NCBI GenBank assembly: GCA_049792815.1
Contig: JBARBG010000122.1
Span: forward strand, 1 to 53,818
Direction of reading: 5' to 3'
DNA length: 53,818 nt
Origin: DAIDKA01 sp049792815
Lineage (GTDB): Bacteria > Pseudomonadota > Gammaproteobacteria > Steroidobacterales > Steroidobacteraceae
Shown here one piece after another: positions 43,280-50,977 of this stretch (position 1 is the stretch's first letter; each line of letters opens with the position of its first letter). Under the pieces are notes generated by a model. It was not told the origin of the DNA. It made no database searches and saw only the letters and a list, made by a program, of their open reading frames with translations. A program made the position numbers and the translations under genes.

Positions 43280-44104
43280 CTAGTTTGCCGCGGAGGGATC
43301 ACCGCTCGGTGGCGGCGCCCGATCGTCCTGTGCCTTGGGGCCTAGCCGCTCAACCAGTATCGGTTTTAGGGCATCGGCCCACAGTTGGTAGCCTTTCGCA
43401 GTGAGATGCAGCCCATCGCTGGTCATTCCCGGCTGTAGCAGCCCATGAGCGTCGGTCAGTTGCGCGTTGATGTTGCGGTAGCGAATCCTTTTGCCGTCGG
43501 CCAACTGTGCGATACCCCGGTTGGCGGCATCGATGATCGGCATGACCTGGATGTTATCGTTGCGCGGCGTGATCCCCATGAGCACGATCGTCGCTTGCGG
43601 TGCGCGGGTGCGCAGCTCTTTCAGCACGGCCGCTACGCCGCGAACCGTCTCGGCAGCGCGAGCATCCGTGTCATTGGCGGGTGAAATTTTCCCAACGTTA
43701 TTGGTACCCGCCATGAGCACAATGACCTTGGGGTTCACGCCGTCAAGTTCGCCTTGCTCCAGGCGCCAGAGCATGTTCTGCGTCTTGTCCGCACCCCAGC
43801 CAAAGTCGGCTGCGTTCCAACCTTTGAAGTTCTCGTTCCAGTTCCTGAGGTAATCGGCATATTGATGGTCGCTGGTACCCCAGCGCCTCGTGATCGAATC
43901 GCCCAGGAAGTAGACATCGATTTTGCCCTGCGTGCGCTTCGCCATGAGTTGCTCGTGCGCTTTGAGGGAATTCGCATCGGTCCGTGCCATCGGCTGGTCG
44001 GCGCGCTCGATGGGCGAGGCGTCGGCCACGCCGCGTTGCCCAATTGCGCACGCGACGGCGATCAGAATCAGCAGTAACTGGGAGACTCGGATTTCTGTGC
44101 GCAT
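43280..44104 (-). CDS. Secreted SGNH/GDSL hydrolase
   Basis: Esterase/acetylxylan-esterase-like protein of about 274 aa with signal peptide (VSQLLLILIAVACAIG). Block I YFLGDSITRRWG, block III VLMAGTNNVG, block V DGLHLTAKGYQLW with the Asp-x-x-His pair; the Gly of block II lies in NAADFGWGADKT. Such enzymes deacetylate xylan or platelet-activating-factor-like lipids. It is convergent with the GH115 gene, and the theme supports carbohydrate deacetylation. The ATG at 44104 was chosen at the signal peptide; the frame is open to 44164. Confidence 0.9.
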   Translation of the reverse strand: MRTEIRVSQLLLILIAVACAIGQRGVADASPIERADQPMARTDANSLKAHEQLMAKRTQGKIDVYFLGDSITRRWGTSDHQYADYLRNWNENFKGWNAADFGWGADKTQNMLWRLEQGELDGVNPKVIVLMAGTNNVGKISPANDTDARAAETVRGVAAVLKELRTRAPQATIVLMGITPRNDNIQVMPIIDAANRGIAQLADGKRIRYRNINAQLTDAHGLLQPGMTSDGLHLTAKGYQLWADALKPILVERLGPKAQDDRAPPPSGDPSAAN

Positions 44105-44112
44105 ACAAGCGA

Positions 44113-44679
44113 TCACCGTGTGAACTCGTTGAACCCCCGGCCATTTAAGATCGTTGGCACACACTTCTCAACCCGCGCTGCCCGGGTCTTGGGTTGCTTC
44201 GCGCCCGAGATGTGAAAGATGTACGACTTTCTTCGTCCCGGCGTCAGGGCTTCGAATGCCGCCTTGAGTTCCGGTAACGCTTTCAGCCGCACCTTCAGCT
44301 CCTCGGGAATCACGTAGTCAGAAGGCTTTCTTAGAGGAACCTTCTTTCCCGACTTCTCGACCTTGATGGCTTCGTCGATGTACTTCCGTAGGGTGGGCTG
44401 CAGTGCGGAAATTCCTGTGCAAGACGTGAACTTGATCCAACGGCCCGCCTGTGCAGCGCCAATCTTTTGGAGCAGGTGCTTTGGGTCCTTCAGCAAAGCG
44501 CCCTTGAAGAAAGTGAGCGCACACACGTCCTTTAACGGGATGATGATGACCACGTTCTTTTGCTGGTAGGTGAAGCAGGGCTTGCCCCATTTCAACTCCT
44601 CGGCCAGTTCACAGTCGAGTGCTATCTTCCTCAGAGCCTCTGTTTCCTGCTGCCACTTTTTCGCGTAAGGCACTTTCAT
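44113..44679 (-). CDS. YdeI/DUF1801-family protein
   Basis: 188 aa. N-terminal DUF1801 domain (ELAEELKWGKPCFTYQQKNVVIIIPLKDVCALTFFKGALL) and a C-terminal YdeI-like helical tail (FEALTPGRRKSYIFHISGAK...RAARVEKCV). Cytoplasmic; E. coli YdeI is linked to polymyxin and stress tolerance, but the function is not established for this group. It is upstream of and 9 bases from the SGNH gene start, on the same strand. Confidence 0.85.
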   Translation of the reverse strand: MKVPYAKKWQQETEALRKIALDCELAEELKWGKPCFTYQQKNVVIIIPLKDVCALTFFKGALLKDPKHLLQKIGAAQAGRWIKFTSCTGISALQPTLRKYIDEAIKVEKSGKKVPLRKPSDYVIPEELKVRLKALPELKAAFEALTPGRRKSYIFHISGAKQPKTRAARVEKCVPTILNGRGFNEFTR

Positions 44680-44793
44680 TGTCCCACCCCGTGCGCAATG
44701 AGCCCATGCCGCTCATTGTCATGCTGGAGGCAATGTTAGCGCCCGGCAACGCGGCGCGCTCGGCCTGCCTTGCGTGCCGCCGCGACGTGGTTC

Positions 44794-44817
44794 ATACTGA
44801 ACCATATGGTTCAGTAT
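44794..44817 (+). promoter_or_regulatory. 24-base perfect palindrome over the ArsR gene start
   Basis: Arms ATACTGAACCAT and ATGGTTCAGTAT meet with no spacer; the second arm starts with the ATG of the regulator at 44806. A CATACT -10-like box (44793-44798) lies 7 bases before the ATG, so binding would block both transcription start and translation. A likely autoregulatory ArsR operator. Confidence 0.65.
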
Positions 44818-45171
44818 ACTACGACCCGCTTCGACGCCTCGTTCGCCGCGCTCTCGGATGCCACCCGACGCGGCGTTCTGGAGCAGCTTGGCCACGCAGA
44901 CGCGTCGATCACGGACCTTGCCGAGAAGTTCCACATGACCCTTACGGGCATGAAGAAGCATGTCGGCGTGTTGGAGCTGGCTGGGCTCGTTACTACGGAG
45001 AAGGTCGGGCGCGTGCGGACCTGCAAGCTCGGCCTGCACCGCCTTACGGAAGAGGCGGCATGGATGCAGACGTATCGTCAGCTCTGGGACGCACGCTTCG
45101 ATGAGCTGGACAAAGTTGTCGAGGAACTGAAAGGGAAGGACAGAGTCGATGGACGCAAGAAAAGAATGTGA
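44806..45171 (+). CDS. ArsR-family winged-helix regulator
   Basis: 121 aa. Helix-turn-helix region FAALSDATRRGVLEQLGHADASITDLAEKFHMTLTGMKKHVGVLELAGLV, with a beta wing VGRVRTCKLG. No Cys metal site of the classical ArsR type is visible, so it is of the group that controls AHSA1/SRPBCC genes, one of which follows after 9 bases. The ATG at 44806 is inside a palindromic operator. The frame is open to 44770. Confidence 0.9.
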   Translation: MVQYTTTRFDASFAALSDATRRGVLEQLGHADASITDLAEKFHMTLTGMKKHVGVLELAGLVTTEKVGRVRTCKLGLHRLTEEAAWMQTYRQLWDARFDELDKVVEELKGKDRVDGRKKRM

Positions 45172-45180
45172 GCCTACCCC

Positions 45181-45675
45181 ATGAAGTACAGCACGACAGT
45201 GGAACGGATGTCCGAGCGAGAGCTGGTCGTTAAGCGAACCTTGAGCGCCCCGGCGCGCATCGTGTTCGAGGCGTGGACCAAGCCCGAGCTGTTCAGGCGG
45301 TGGTGGGCACCGAAGTCGTTTGGCCTGACCTTGCTTTCATGCGAAATGGACGTTCGTGTCGGGGGCACGTACCGTCTCGTGTTCAGCCACCCAGCCGCCC
45401 CGGATCCGATGGAGTTCTTCGGTCGGTACCTCCAGGTGACACCGCACTCGCGCCTCATCTGGACCAATGAAGAAGGCGGCGACAGCGGGCAGGTCACCAC
45501 GATAACGTTCGAGGAAACAGGCGGCCAGACGTTGCTGGTCATGCACGACCTCTATCCCTCGAAGGAAGCTCTCGACGGTGCCATTGCCTCCGGGAGTACC
45601 GGTGGCACGAGCGAGACGTTCGAGCAACTCGACGAGCTTCTCGTGAGCCTGGGCGCGAGCGTGGGACGCTCATGA
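45181..45675 (+). CDS. AHSA1/SRPBCC-family protein
   Basis: 164 aa START-like fold: ELVVKRTLSAPARIVFEAWTKPELFRRWWAPKSFGLT, then RVGGTYRLVF and TLLVMHDLYPSKEALD, ending SETFEQLDELLVSL. It probably binds a hydrophobic ligand in a deep cavity. Always-paired ArsR-AHSA1 modules are common in soil bacteria; ligand not known. It converges with the 45683-46102 gene, with 7 bases between stops. Confidence 0.9.
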   Translation: MKYSTTVERMSERELVVKRTLSAPARIVFEAWTKPELFRRWWAPKSFGLTLLSCEMDVRVGGTYRLVFSHPAAPDPMEFFGRYLQVTPHSRLIWTNEEGGDSGQVTTITFEETGGQTLLVMHDLYPSKEALDGAIASGSTGGTSETFEQLDELLVSLGASVGRS

Positions 45676-45682
45676 GGTCGGT

Positions 45683-46102
45683 TTACTGACACTCGAGGAC
45701 TCGCGCACCCGCGACTCGTATCCTCGCGGTCACGACCTCGTCGGTAGCCGCCCGCGTGGCGTCGCCCTGGGCTTTCGCGAGGGCGTCGCGTGTGCAATCC
45801 GAGTCCACACCGCAGCTTGGCGCGAACGTGCGCGACAGTGCCCGCACCATGTCCGCGTACTGATCTCTGCAGCTATTCATGGCGGCATGCGCGACAGCCT
45901 CCGAGGTGGATTCAGGATGATCGAGCCGCGGTATGGCGGCTCGGACGCATTCAAGCCAGGCGTTGCGTGCGACGGCCAGCTCTCTAGCGGCCTCCTGCGC
46001 CGTGTCCTCGGTGTGCTGCGGCGTGGCCGCGCTCGCAAACCCGCTCAGAGCAGCCGTCGCGGCCCCTGCCACCAAAATCTCGATCAGATTCTTGAGGTTC
46101 AT
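45683..46102 (-). CDS. Small exported protein, function unknown
   Basis: 139 aa. Signal peptide LKNLIEILVAGAATAALSGFASA; mature helical protein with several Cys (LECVRAAI, NSCRDQYADM, PSCGVDSDCTRD, LECQ at the very end), a disulfide-rich pattern. ATG at 46102 has GGAGCAACC upstream; the frame is open to 46132. Not recognised. Confidence 0.6.
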   Translation of the reverse strand: MNLKNLIEILVAGAATAALSGFASAATPQHTEDTAQEAARELAVARNAWLECVRAAIPRLDHPESTSEAVAHAAMNSCRDQYADMVRALSRTFAPSCGVDSDCTRDALAKAQGDATRAATDEVVTARIRVAGARVLECQ

Positions 46103-46268
46103 GGTTGCTCCTTCGCCCGCCGAGTTTACCATTGCCCCGGGCGGCTTTCTGTTTAGCGGTAGAGCTGGAGCGGCCGCCGGCTTTGCCTAATAATGAGAGC
46201 GTTGCAGGTGCGTTGATCCGGCGGCAAAAAGCCGGACAAATCATTGATTCGAAGGGAGGGGGAACGCT

Positions 46269-47294
46269 ATGAAGACTTTCGTCCGGTGTGTTTTGGCCGC
46301 CGCCACGCTGGCTGCCGCCGCATTGATGACCGCGCCCGCAGCGGCGCAATCCGCCGCCGCGCCGCCGGACCCGATGGCCAATCCGTGTCAGCGCGCCTGC
46401 CTGGAAGGCTGGGTGAACCATTATCTCGAAGCCATGAAGGCGCACAACGTCGATCCGGCGCTGTTTGCCCGCGAGGTCAAGTTCACCGAGAACGGCATTC
46501 ACCTGCCGCTGGGCGGGGAGGGCCTGTGGTTTGACATGACCGGCATCGGCAACTACAAATTCTACGTGCCGGACATCGAGACCCAGCAGGTCGCCTTCTT
46601 CGGCACCGTGCAGATCGCCGGCCGCGCCTCGACGCAGGGGGCCGCCAAACCGACCACGGTGGGGCTCGTGCTGCGCCTGAAGATCCGCAAGGGCAAGATC
46701 ACCGAGATCGAGCAGCTCTCCATTCGCCCCGATGTGCAGCTCGGTGCTGCCCCGGCGGCGGCGCCCCCGCGCTTCCCGCCCGCAGGCGAGGCGGTCGAGG
46801 CGATGGGCGCGCCGGACCCGATCTTTGCTGAAGTGATCCCGCCAGCTGAGCGGATGAGCCGCGCGGACCTGATCCGCACCGCCAACTACTATTTCACCGG
46901 CATGGCCCCCAATGACGGCAAGGGCTACTATCCGTTCACCGACGATTGTCTGCGCCATGAAAACGGCATGATTACGGCCGGCCCCAAGGACGCCTCGGCG
47001 CCCAGGCGCATGGGCTGCAAGGAGCAGTTCGAGAAGGCCCTCAAGGGCGTCGTGAGCCGCATTCGCGACCGCCGCTATGTCGCCGTGGACCGCGAGCGCG
47101 GCATCGTCTTCGCCTTCGGCTTCTTCGATCATCACAACATCAACTGGACGTGGCAGATGAGCGAGCTCTTCAAGATTGAGAAAGGCAAGATCCGCCGCAT
47201 CGAGGCCATGTTCCAGAAGGCGCCGTTCGGCACGCCGTCGGGTTGGTCCACTTATGAGCAGGCGATGTCCGAGGACATTCAGGACGTCCGCTGA
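46269..47294 (+). CDS. Exported DUF8021/NTF2-like two-domain protein
   Basis: 341 aa. Signal peptide to about AAAQS. The mature part has two repeats of a NTF2/SnoaL-like fold: CLEGWVNHYLEAMKAHNVD...FTENGIHLPL and DLIRTANYYFTGM...LRHENGM...CKEQFEKAL. The RRYVAVDRERGIVFAFGFFDH segment near the end resembles the DUF8021 pattern of fungal and bacterial secreted proteins. No catalytic residues can be named. RBS GAAGGGAGGGGG is strong. First of four consecutive rightward genes and an apparent paralogue of the next. Confidence 0.75.
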   Translation: MKTFVRCVLAAATLAAAALMTAPAAAQSAAAPPDPMANPCQRACLEGWVNHYLEAMKAHNVDPALFAREVKFTENGIHLPLGGEGLWFDMTGIGNYKFYVPDIETQQVAFFGTVQIAGRASTQGAAKPTTVGLVLRLKIRKGKITEIEQLSIRPDVQLGAAPAAAPPRFPPAGEAVEAMGAPDPIFAEVIPPAERMSRADLIRTANYYFTGMAPNDGKGYYPFTDDCLRHENGMITAGPKDASAPRRMGCKEQFEKALKGVVSRIRDRRYVAVDRERGIVFAFGFFDHHNINWTWQMSELFKIEKGKIRRIEAMFQKAPFGTPSGWSTYEQAMSEDIQDVR

Positions 47295-47332
47295 GTTCGC
47301 ACAGAAAATTCAAAAGACCAGGGGGAAAGAAA

Positions 47333-48265
47333 ATGATGAAGAAAGCGCTTTTCGCCGTGCTGCTGGCCTGCTTCGCAGCGCCGGCCCTCGCGCAACAGCA
47401 AGGCGCCGCGGGTCCGCCGCCCAGCCCCTATGCGCCCCTGCAGGATCACCCCAGCTGCACCCGTGATGAGCTGAAGCAGCTCACCGCCGCCTATATCGAG
47501 GCGCAGGGCAAGGGCAGCCTCGCAGGACTGCCGATGGATCCCAAGGCCCACTATCTGGAGAACGGCAAGGACGTGGATCCCGGCGCAGGCATGTGGGCGA
47601 AGCCGCTAAAGGTCGCCCACGCCATGAGCTTCCATGATGACAAGCGCTGCAAGACCTTCACCGAGGTCATCGTGACCGGACCTGTGCCCTATGTCATCGG
47701 CACGCGGCTCTATGCGCACAATGGGAAGATCATCCGTGTCGACAGCCTCGTCACCAAGCAGGGTCACTGGCTGTTCAATGCCAACTCATACCTCAAGTAC
47801 ACGACCAAGGAGGATTGGTCGCCGCTGTACAAGTATCAGCTGACCGAGCCCAAGGAGATGATCCGCGGTGCCAATGCCTACCTGGACGCCTTCGCCGACA
47901 AGTTCACCGACATCCCCTGGGGTACGCCCTGCGCGCGGCTCGAGGGGGGCGCCTATACCAATGCCAAGGGCGATCCGCATGCGAGTTGCGAGGTCGGCAT
48001 TCCGGCGGGCGTTCTCTACATCACCCATCGCGACTACGTGATCGACGAGGAGTTGGGCGTCATAAACGTTTTCTGCAGGTTCGGCGGACGGGCCGAGTCC
48101 CCGGACAGCCATACCTTCCGCTATATCGACAGCAAGATCCGCGCGGTACACACTCTGACGCCGATTCCCGGGCCGCAGGCCAATGACGATGGCGGTATGA
48201 TCCGCGGCGCCGCGGACCCGAATGCACCCCGCCCGGCCGGCGGCGCAAACGGCCCGCGTACCTAA
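47333..48265 (+). CDS. Exported DUF8021/NTF2-like protein (paralogue of upstream gene)
   Basis: 310 aa, signal peptide ending APALAQQ. Same two-part layout: DELKQLTAAYIEAQGKG...HYLENGKDVDP, then MIRGANAYLDAFADKF...CARLEGGAYTN...SCEVGIPAG. The segment THRDYVIDEELGVINVFCRF is strongly reminiscent of DUF8021. Four conserved Cys could form two disulfides. Starts 38 bases after the previous gene with AGGGGGAAAG; Pro/Gly-rich tail. Function unknown; the fold suggests small-molecule binding or isomerase/hydrolase chemistry. Confidence 0.75.
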   Translation: MMKKALFAVLLACFAAPALAQQQGAAGPPPSPYAPLQDHPSCTRDELKQLTAAYIEAQGKGSLAGLPMDPKAHYLENGKDVDPGAGMWAKPLKVAHAMSFHDDKRCKTFTEVIVTGPVPYVIGTRLYAHNGKIIRVDSLVTKQGHWLFNANSYLKYTTKEDWSPLYKYQLTEPKEMIRGANAYLDAFADKFTDIPWGTPCARLEGGAYTNAKGDPHASCEVGIPAGVLYITHRDYVIDEELGVINVFCRFGGRAESPDSHTFRYIDSKIRAVHTLTPIPGPQANDDGGMIRGAADPNAPRPAGGANGPRT

Positions 48266-48283
48266 GGCAAGGGGGACATACCA

Positions 48284-49108
48284 ATGATACGTCGATCGCG
48301 ACAATTTCCGTTGCCGAGCATTTGGGCGGTGGCACTGGCCGGTTTCACAATTGCCGTGCTAAGTGCTACCGCGCGGGCCGCCACGGCGCTTCCGGACTTT
48401 ACGGGCGTTTGGAGCACCTATGTTGAGCCGGGTGGAAGGGCTCCTCCAGGCGGCGGTGGCCGTCGCTCCATGGCACCTCTGCCCTTCACGCCGGAGGGTA
48501 AGCGCCGTAACGATGAATACAAGCAGTTGCTGGGTCCCGAGCGGGCCAACTCTGCGGCCTACTGCGTCGACTACGGCATGCCCATGATGATGGAGTCGGC
48601 CGGCGGCTATCCCCTTGAGTTCATCCAGAAAGGGGATCAACTGACCATCATTTACGAAGTGGAAGGGGAGACCCGCAGAGTCTTTCTGGGCAAGCGCGGC
48701 ATTCCCGAGGAGAAACGGATTCCGAGTCGGCAGGGTTACTCCGTGGGGCATTGGGAAGGCCAGACGCTGGTGGTGGACACGGATAATCTCCTCGATGGTG
48801 AGGACCAGTCTCATCCCCACAGCGATCAAGCCCACATCACGGAAAAGTTCGCGCTCGGAACGGACGCCAAGGGCGTCAAGTTCCTCAGCTATTCCATGAG
48901 CATGACGGATCCGGTGTACTACACCACTCCCGTCACGGTGGATAGGAAGTTTGCCTATGTACCCGATGGATTCCTGTTCACCTACCGCTGTCCGGATGAA
49001 TTCTGGCTGAATCTACTGAAAGCACGCAGAGAGCAGCTTCACGCCGGCAAGCCGGCCGACGCAAAGATGAGTGACGTCTATAAAGCCTGGGAGGAGACGC
49101 AGAAATGA
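48284..49108 (+). CDS. Exported protein with DFTGVW motif, function unknown
   Basis: 274 aa, signal peptide (VALAGFTIAVLSATARA), mature N-terminus ALPDFTGVWSTYVEPGGRAP. The family, common in Steroidobacter-like and acidobacterial genomes, has DFTGVW, HWEGQTLVVDTDNL and HSDQAHITEKF; it often sits next to DUF6152 genes, as here (the stop and next ATG overlap by 4). Role unknown. Confidence 0.7.
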   Translation: MIRRSRQFPLPSIWAVALAGFTIAVLSATARAATALPDFTGVWSTYVEPGGRAPPGGGGRRSMAPLPFTPEGKRRNDEYKQLLGPERANSAAYCVDYGMPMMMESAGGYPLEFIQKGDQLTIIYEVEGETRRVFLGKRGIPEEKRIPSRQGYSVGHWEGQTLVVDTDNLLDGEDQSHPHSDQAHITEKFALGTDAKGVKFLSYSMSMTDPVYYTTPVTVDRKFAYVPDGFLFTYRCPDEFWLNLLKARREQLHAGKPADAKMSDVYKAWEETQK

Positions 49109-49533
49109 AATCCAACATCCACCGACTTGCCGGGTCCGGCCTGTTCGTCCTGGCATCCGCCGCATTGATCTTCAGTCATTTGGCGCAGGCTCACCACTCG
49201 GCTGCTCCCTTTGACTTTGCGAAGACCATCACCATAGAAGGGACCGTCAAGACATTTGAAGTCATGAATCCGCATACGCACGCGCTGGTCACCCTGGCCG
49301 ACGAAAAAGGCACGCGCGATATCGATTTCGAAGGACACAGCGCCAGTAACTTTTACCGCGCAGGATATGTCAAAGGCGCGGTGCAACCGGGCGACCACAT
49401 TCAGTTGCTCATTGCGCCGCGCCGTGATGGAAGAGACGGTGGATTCATCGTCTGGTTCAAGACCCAAAAGGGCCTCGAAGTCGGATTTCGCTCACTCGCT
49501 CCGACAGGCGCCCCCAAGGGATCCGGACAGTAG
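49105..49533 (+). CDS. DUF6152-family exported protein
   Basis: 142 aa, signal peptide to about LAQA, then the family mark HHSAAPFDFAKTITIEGTVKTFEVMNPHTH and the FYRAGYVKGAVQPGDHIQL block. This OB-like small secreted protein is widespread next to lipid or aromatic degradation genes but has no proved role. ATGA overlap with the DFTGVW gene shows translational coupling. Confidence 0.85.
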   Translation: MKSNIHRLAGSGLFVLASAALIFSHLAQAHHSAAPFDFAKTITIEGTVKTFEVMNPHTHALVTLADEKGTRDIDFEGHSASNFYRAGYVKGAVQPGDHIQLLIAPRRDGRDGGFIVWFKTQKGLEVGFRSLAPTGAPKGSGQ

Positions 49534-49547
49534 TCGCGGCTCAACGA

Positions 49548-50762
49548 CTACGCCATTGCCGGCGGCCCGAATGCGTTGGCTTCCGATTTGCCCTTGCCAA
49601 TGCAACCCCAGAGGGCAAATCCGACGAAGACGATGAGCGCGGCGAGTGGCACGGCAAGGTTGAGCTGAGCGCCCAAGTCGAGCCGCTTATCCCAGATCAT
49701 CATGGCGGCAATCGTCAGGGCTGCCGGGACGAGCAGCAGCCATCCGCTGTGCCCCATATCGTGCAGTCTGCGGGCCAGCAGGACGCTGGCGGGGAACAGC
49801 AGTACCAACAGACTCCACTGCGGGTAGACGTTCGGACTGGCCTGCGCGTACCACCACACCACGATCGCGAGCGGAATCAGCGCGCCGATGAAGTGTTCGC
49901 GCGGGGTGCGGCCTTTGGAGTGCACGAACAGAGTATCCCAGGTTGTAGCCTGACCGGATTCACCCAGCGTCAAGGCGCTGCGCTGCAACGCTCCCTTGTA
50001 GTAATCGAGGTGGGCCAGCATCAGCAGGCCGTTCAGGGCAAAGGCCACGAGCGCCAGCAGCAATGGGAGCGGCTCATGCTCGAGCAGCGCCCAGTAAAGG
50101 GCACAGGTCGACGTCGGCATCACGACGCACAGCGCCGCCGGCGCGAAGACGCCGGTGAGGAGAAACGCGCCCGCGACCAGTTGGGCCAACATGGCAAAGG
50201 TCAACAAACCCGAGTGAACAAAAGCGCCCATCAGCTCAATGGATAGCGGTTGATGGCCAGTTGGCACCGCCCACAGCGACAAGAAGCAGTAGTTGAGGCC
50301 GTTGATCAGCATCCAGGCCCCGAAAATCGTCCGACCGACCAGTACGAGCTGCGGCATTGTCGGCGTCATTGGGCGCAGAGGGAACATCGCACGATAGCAG
50401 CCGATGAATGCCACACACAGGAGCACATCGCTGGCCAACACCCTTCCGCCCGCCAGGACACTGCCATAGTTCCACATCGAAAGCGGCGCGTCCCACCAGA
50501 ACACGCAGATCGCGACGGGCATGCACACGAGCAGCATGAGGGGGGTAAACAAGCCCAGAAGGACGGCGATACCGGTGATCAGTTCCACGCCCTTGACGAC
50601 GTCGAACAGGTGGCTGTGAAGGAGGGCAAACAGCATCTCGTGAGCCAGAACTCGCGTGGTGTAGTACCCCGGCTGCGGGAAGATGTGAATGAAGTGCTCG
50701 AGACCGGCTGGAATCATCCAGGCCGCATACCAAAGCCGCACGAGCCAAACTGCATATTTCAT
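49548..50762 (-). CDS. DoxX-like/DUF805 multi-domain membrane protein
   Basis: 404 aa polytopic inner-membrane protein. Residues ~1-260 hold two DoxX-like four-helix units (LYAAWMIPAGLEHFIHIFP... and LINGLNYCFLSLWAVPTGH...); the C-terminal ~120 residues carry a DUF805 domain with LARRLHDMGHSGWLLL. Fusions of DoxX and DUF805 units are not common. ATG at 50762 is chosen because the preceding seven residues add little and GGGGGATGG lies just upstream. Divergent from the carboxylesterase gene. Confidence 0.78.
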   Translation of the reverse strand: MKYAVWLVRLWYAAWMIPAGLEHFIHIFPQPGYYTTRVLAHEMLFALLHSHLFDVVKGVELITGIAVLLGLFTPLMLLVCMPVAICVFWWDAPLSMWNYGSVLAGGRVLASDVLLCVAFIGCYRAMFPLRPMTPTMPQLVLVGRTIFGAWMLINGLNYCFLSLWAVPTGHQPLSIELMGAFVHSGLLTFAMLAQLVAGAFLLTGVFAPAALCVVMPTSTCALYWALLEHEPLPLLLALVAFALNGLLMLAHLDYYKGALQRSALTLGESGQATTWDTLFVHSKGRTPREHFIGALIPLAIVVWWYAQASPNVYPQWSLLVLLFPASVLLARRLHDMGHSGWLLLVPAALTIAAMMIWDKRLDLGAQLNLAVPLAALIVFVGFALWGCIGKGKSEANAFGPPAMA

Positions 50763-50885
50763 GTTGCCATCCCCCCTCTGCACCTGGCGCTAGCATGTCG
50801 CGCGAATCGTTGACAAAGCAAGTCCGCGGCTACCGCGCCGGGAACATTAACTCCAGCGGAGAATTTTGTGCAGGGCGGCAACGAA

Positions 50886-50915
50886 GCGACAGACTGGCCG
50901 CCACTCCGGTATAAC
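50886..50915 (+). promoter_or_regulatory. Possible promoter upstream of third carboxylesterase
   Basis: GCGACA (50886-50891), 18 bases, TATAAC (50910-50915), about 62 bases before the ATG at 50978. The hexamers are imperfect. Confidence 0.3.
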
Positions 50916-50977
50916 GATTGCGGCTGGCCGAGGCGCTGCCGGCGAATTGGGACGTTGGCAACCGGAACGAGGGATAT

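Noticed and set aside
45984..47135. 383-codon open frame opposite the first DUF8021-like gene
   Set aside because: Antisense shadow, rich in Arg, Gly and His without domains; the plus-strand gene has a signal peptide and a strong ribosome site.
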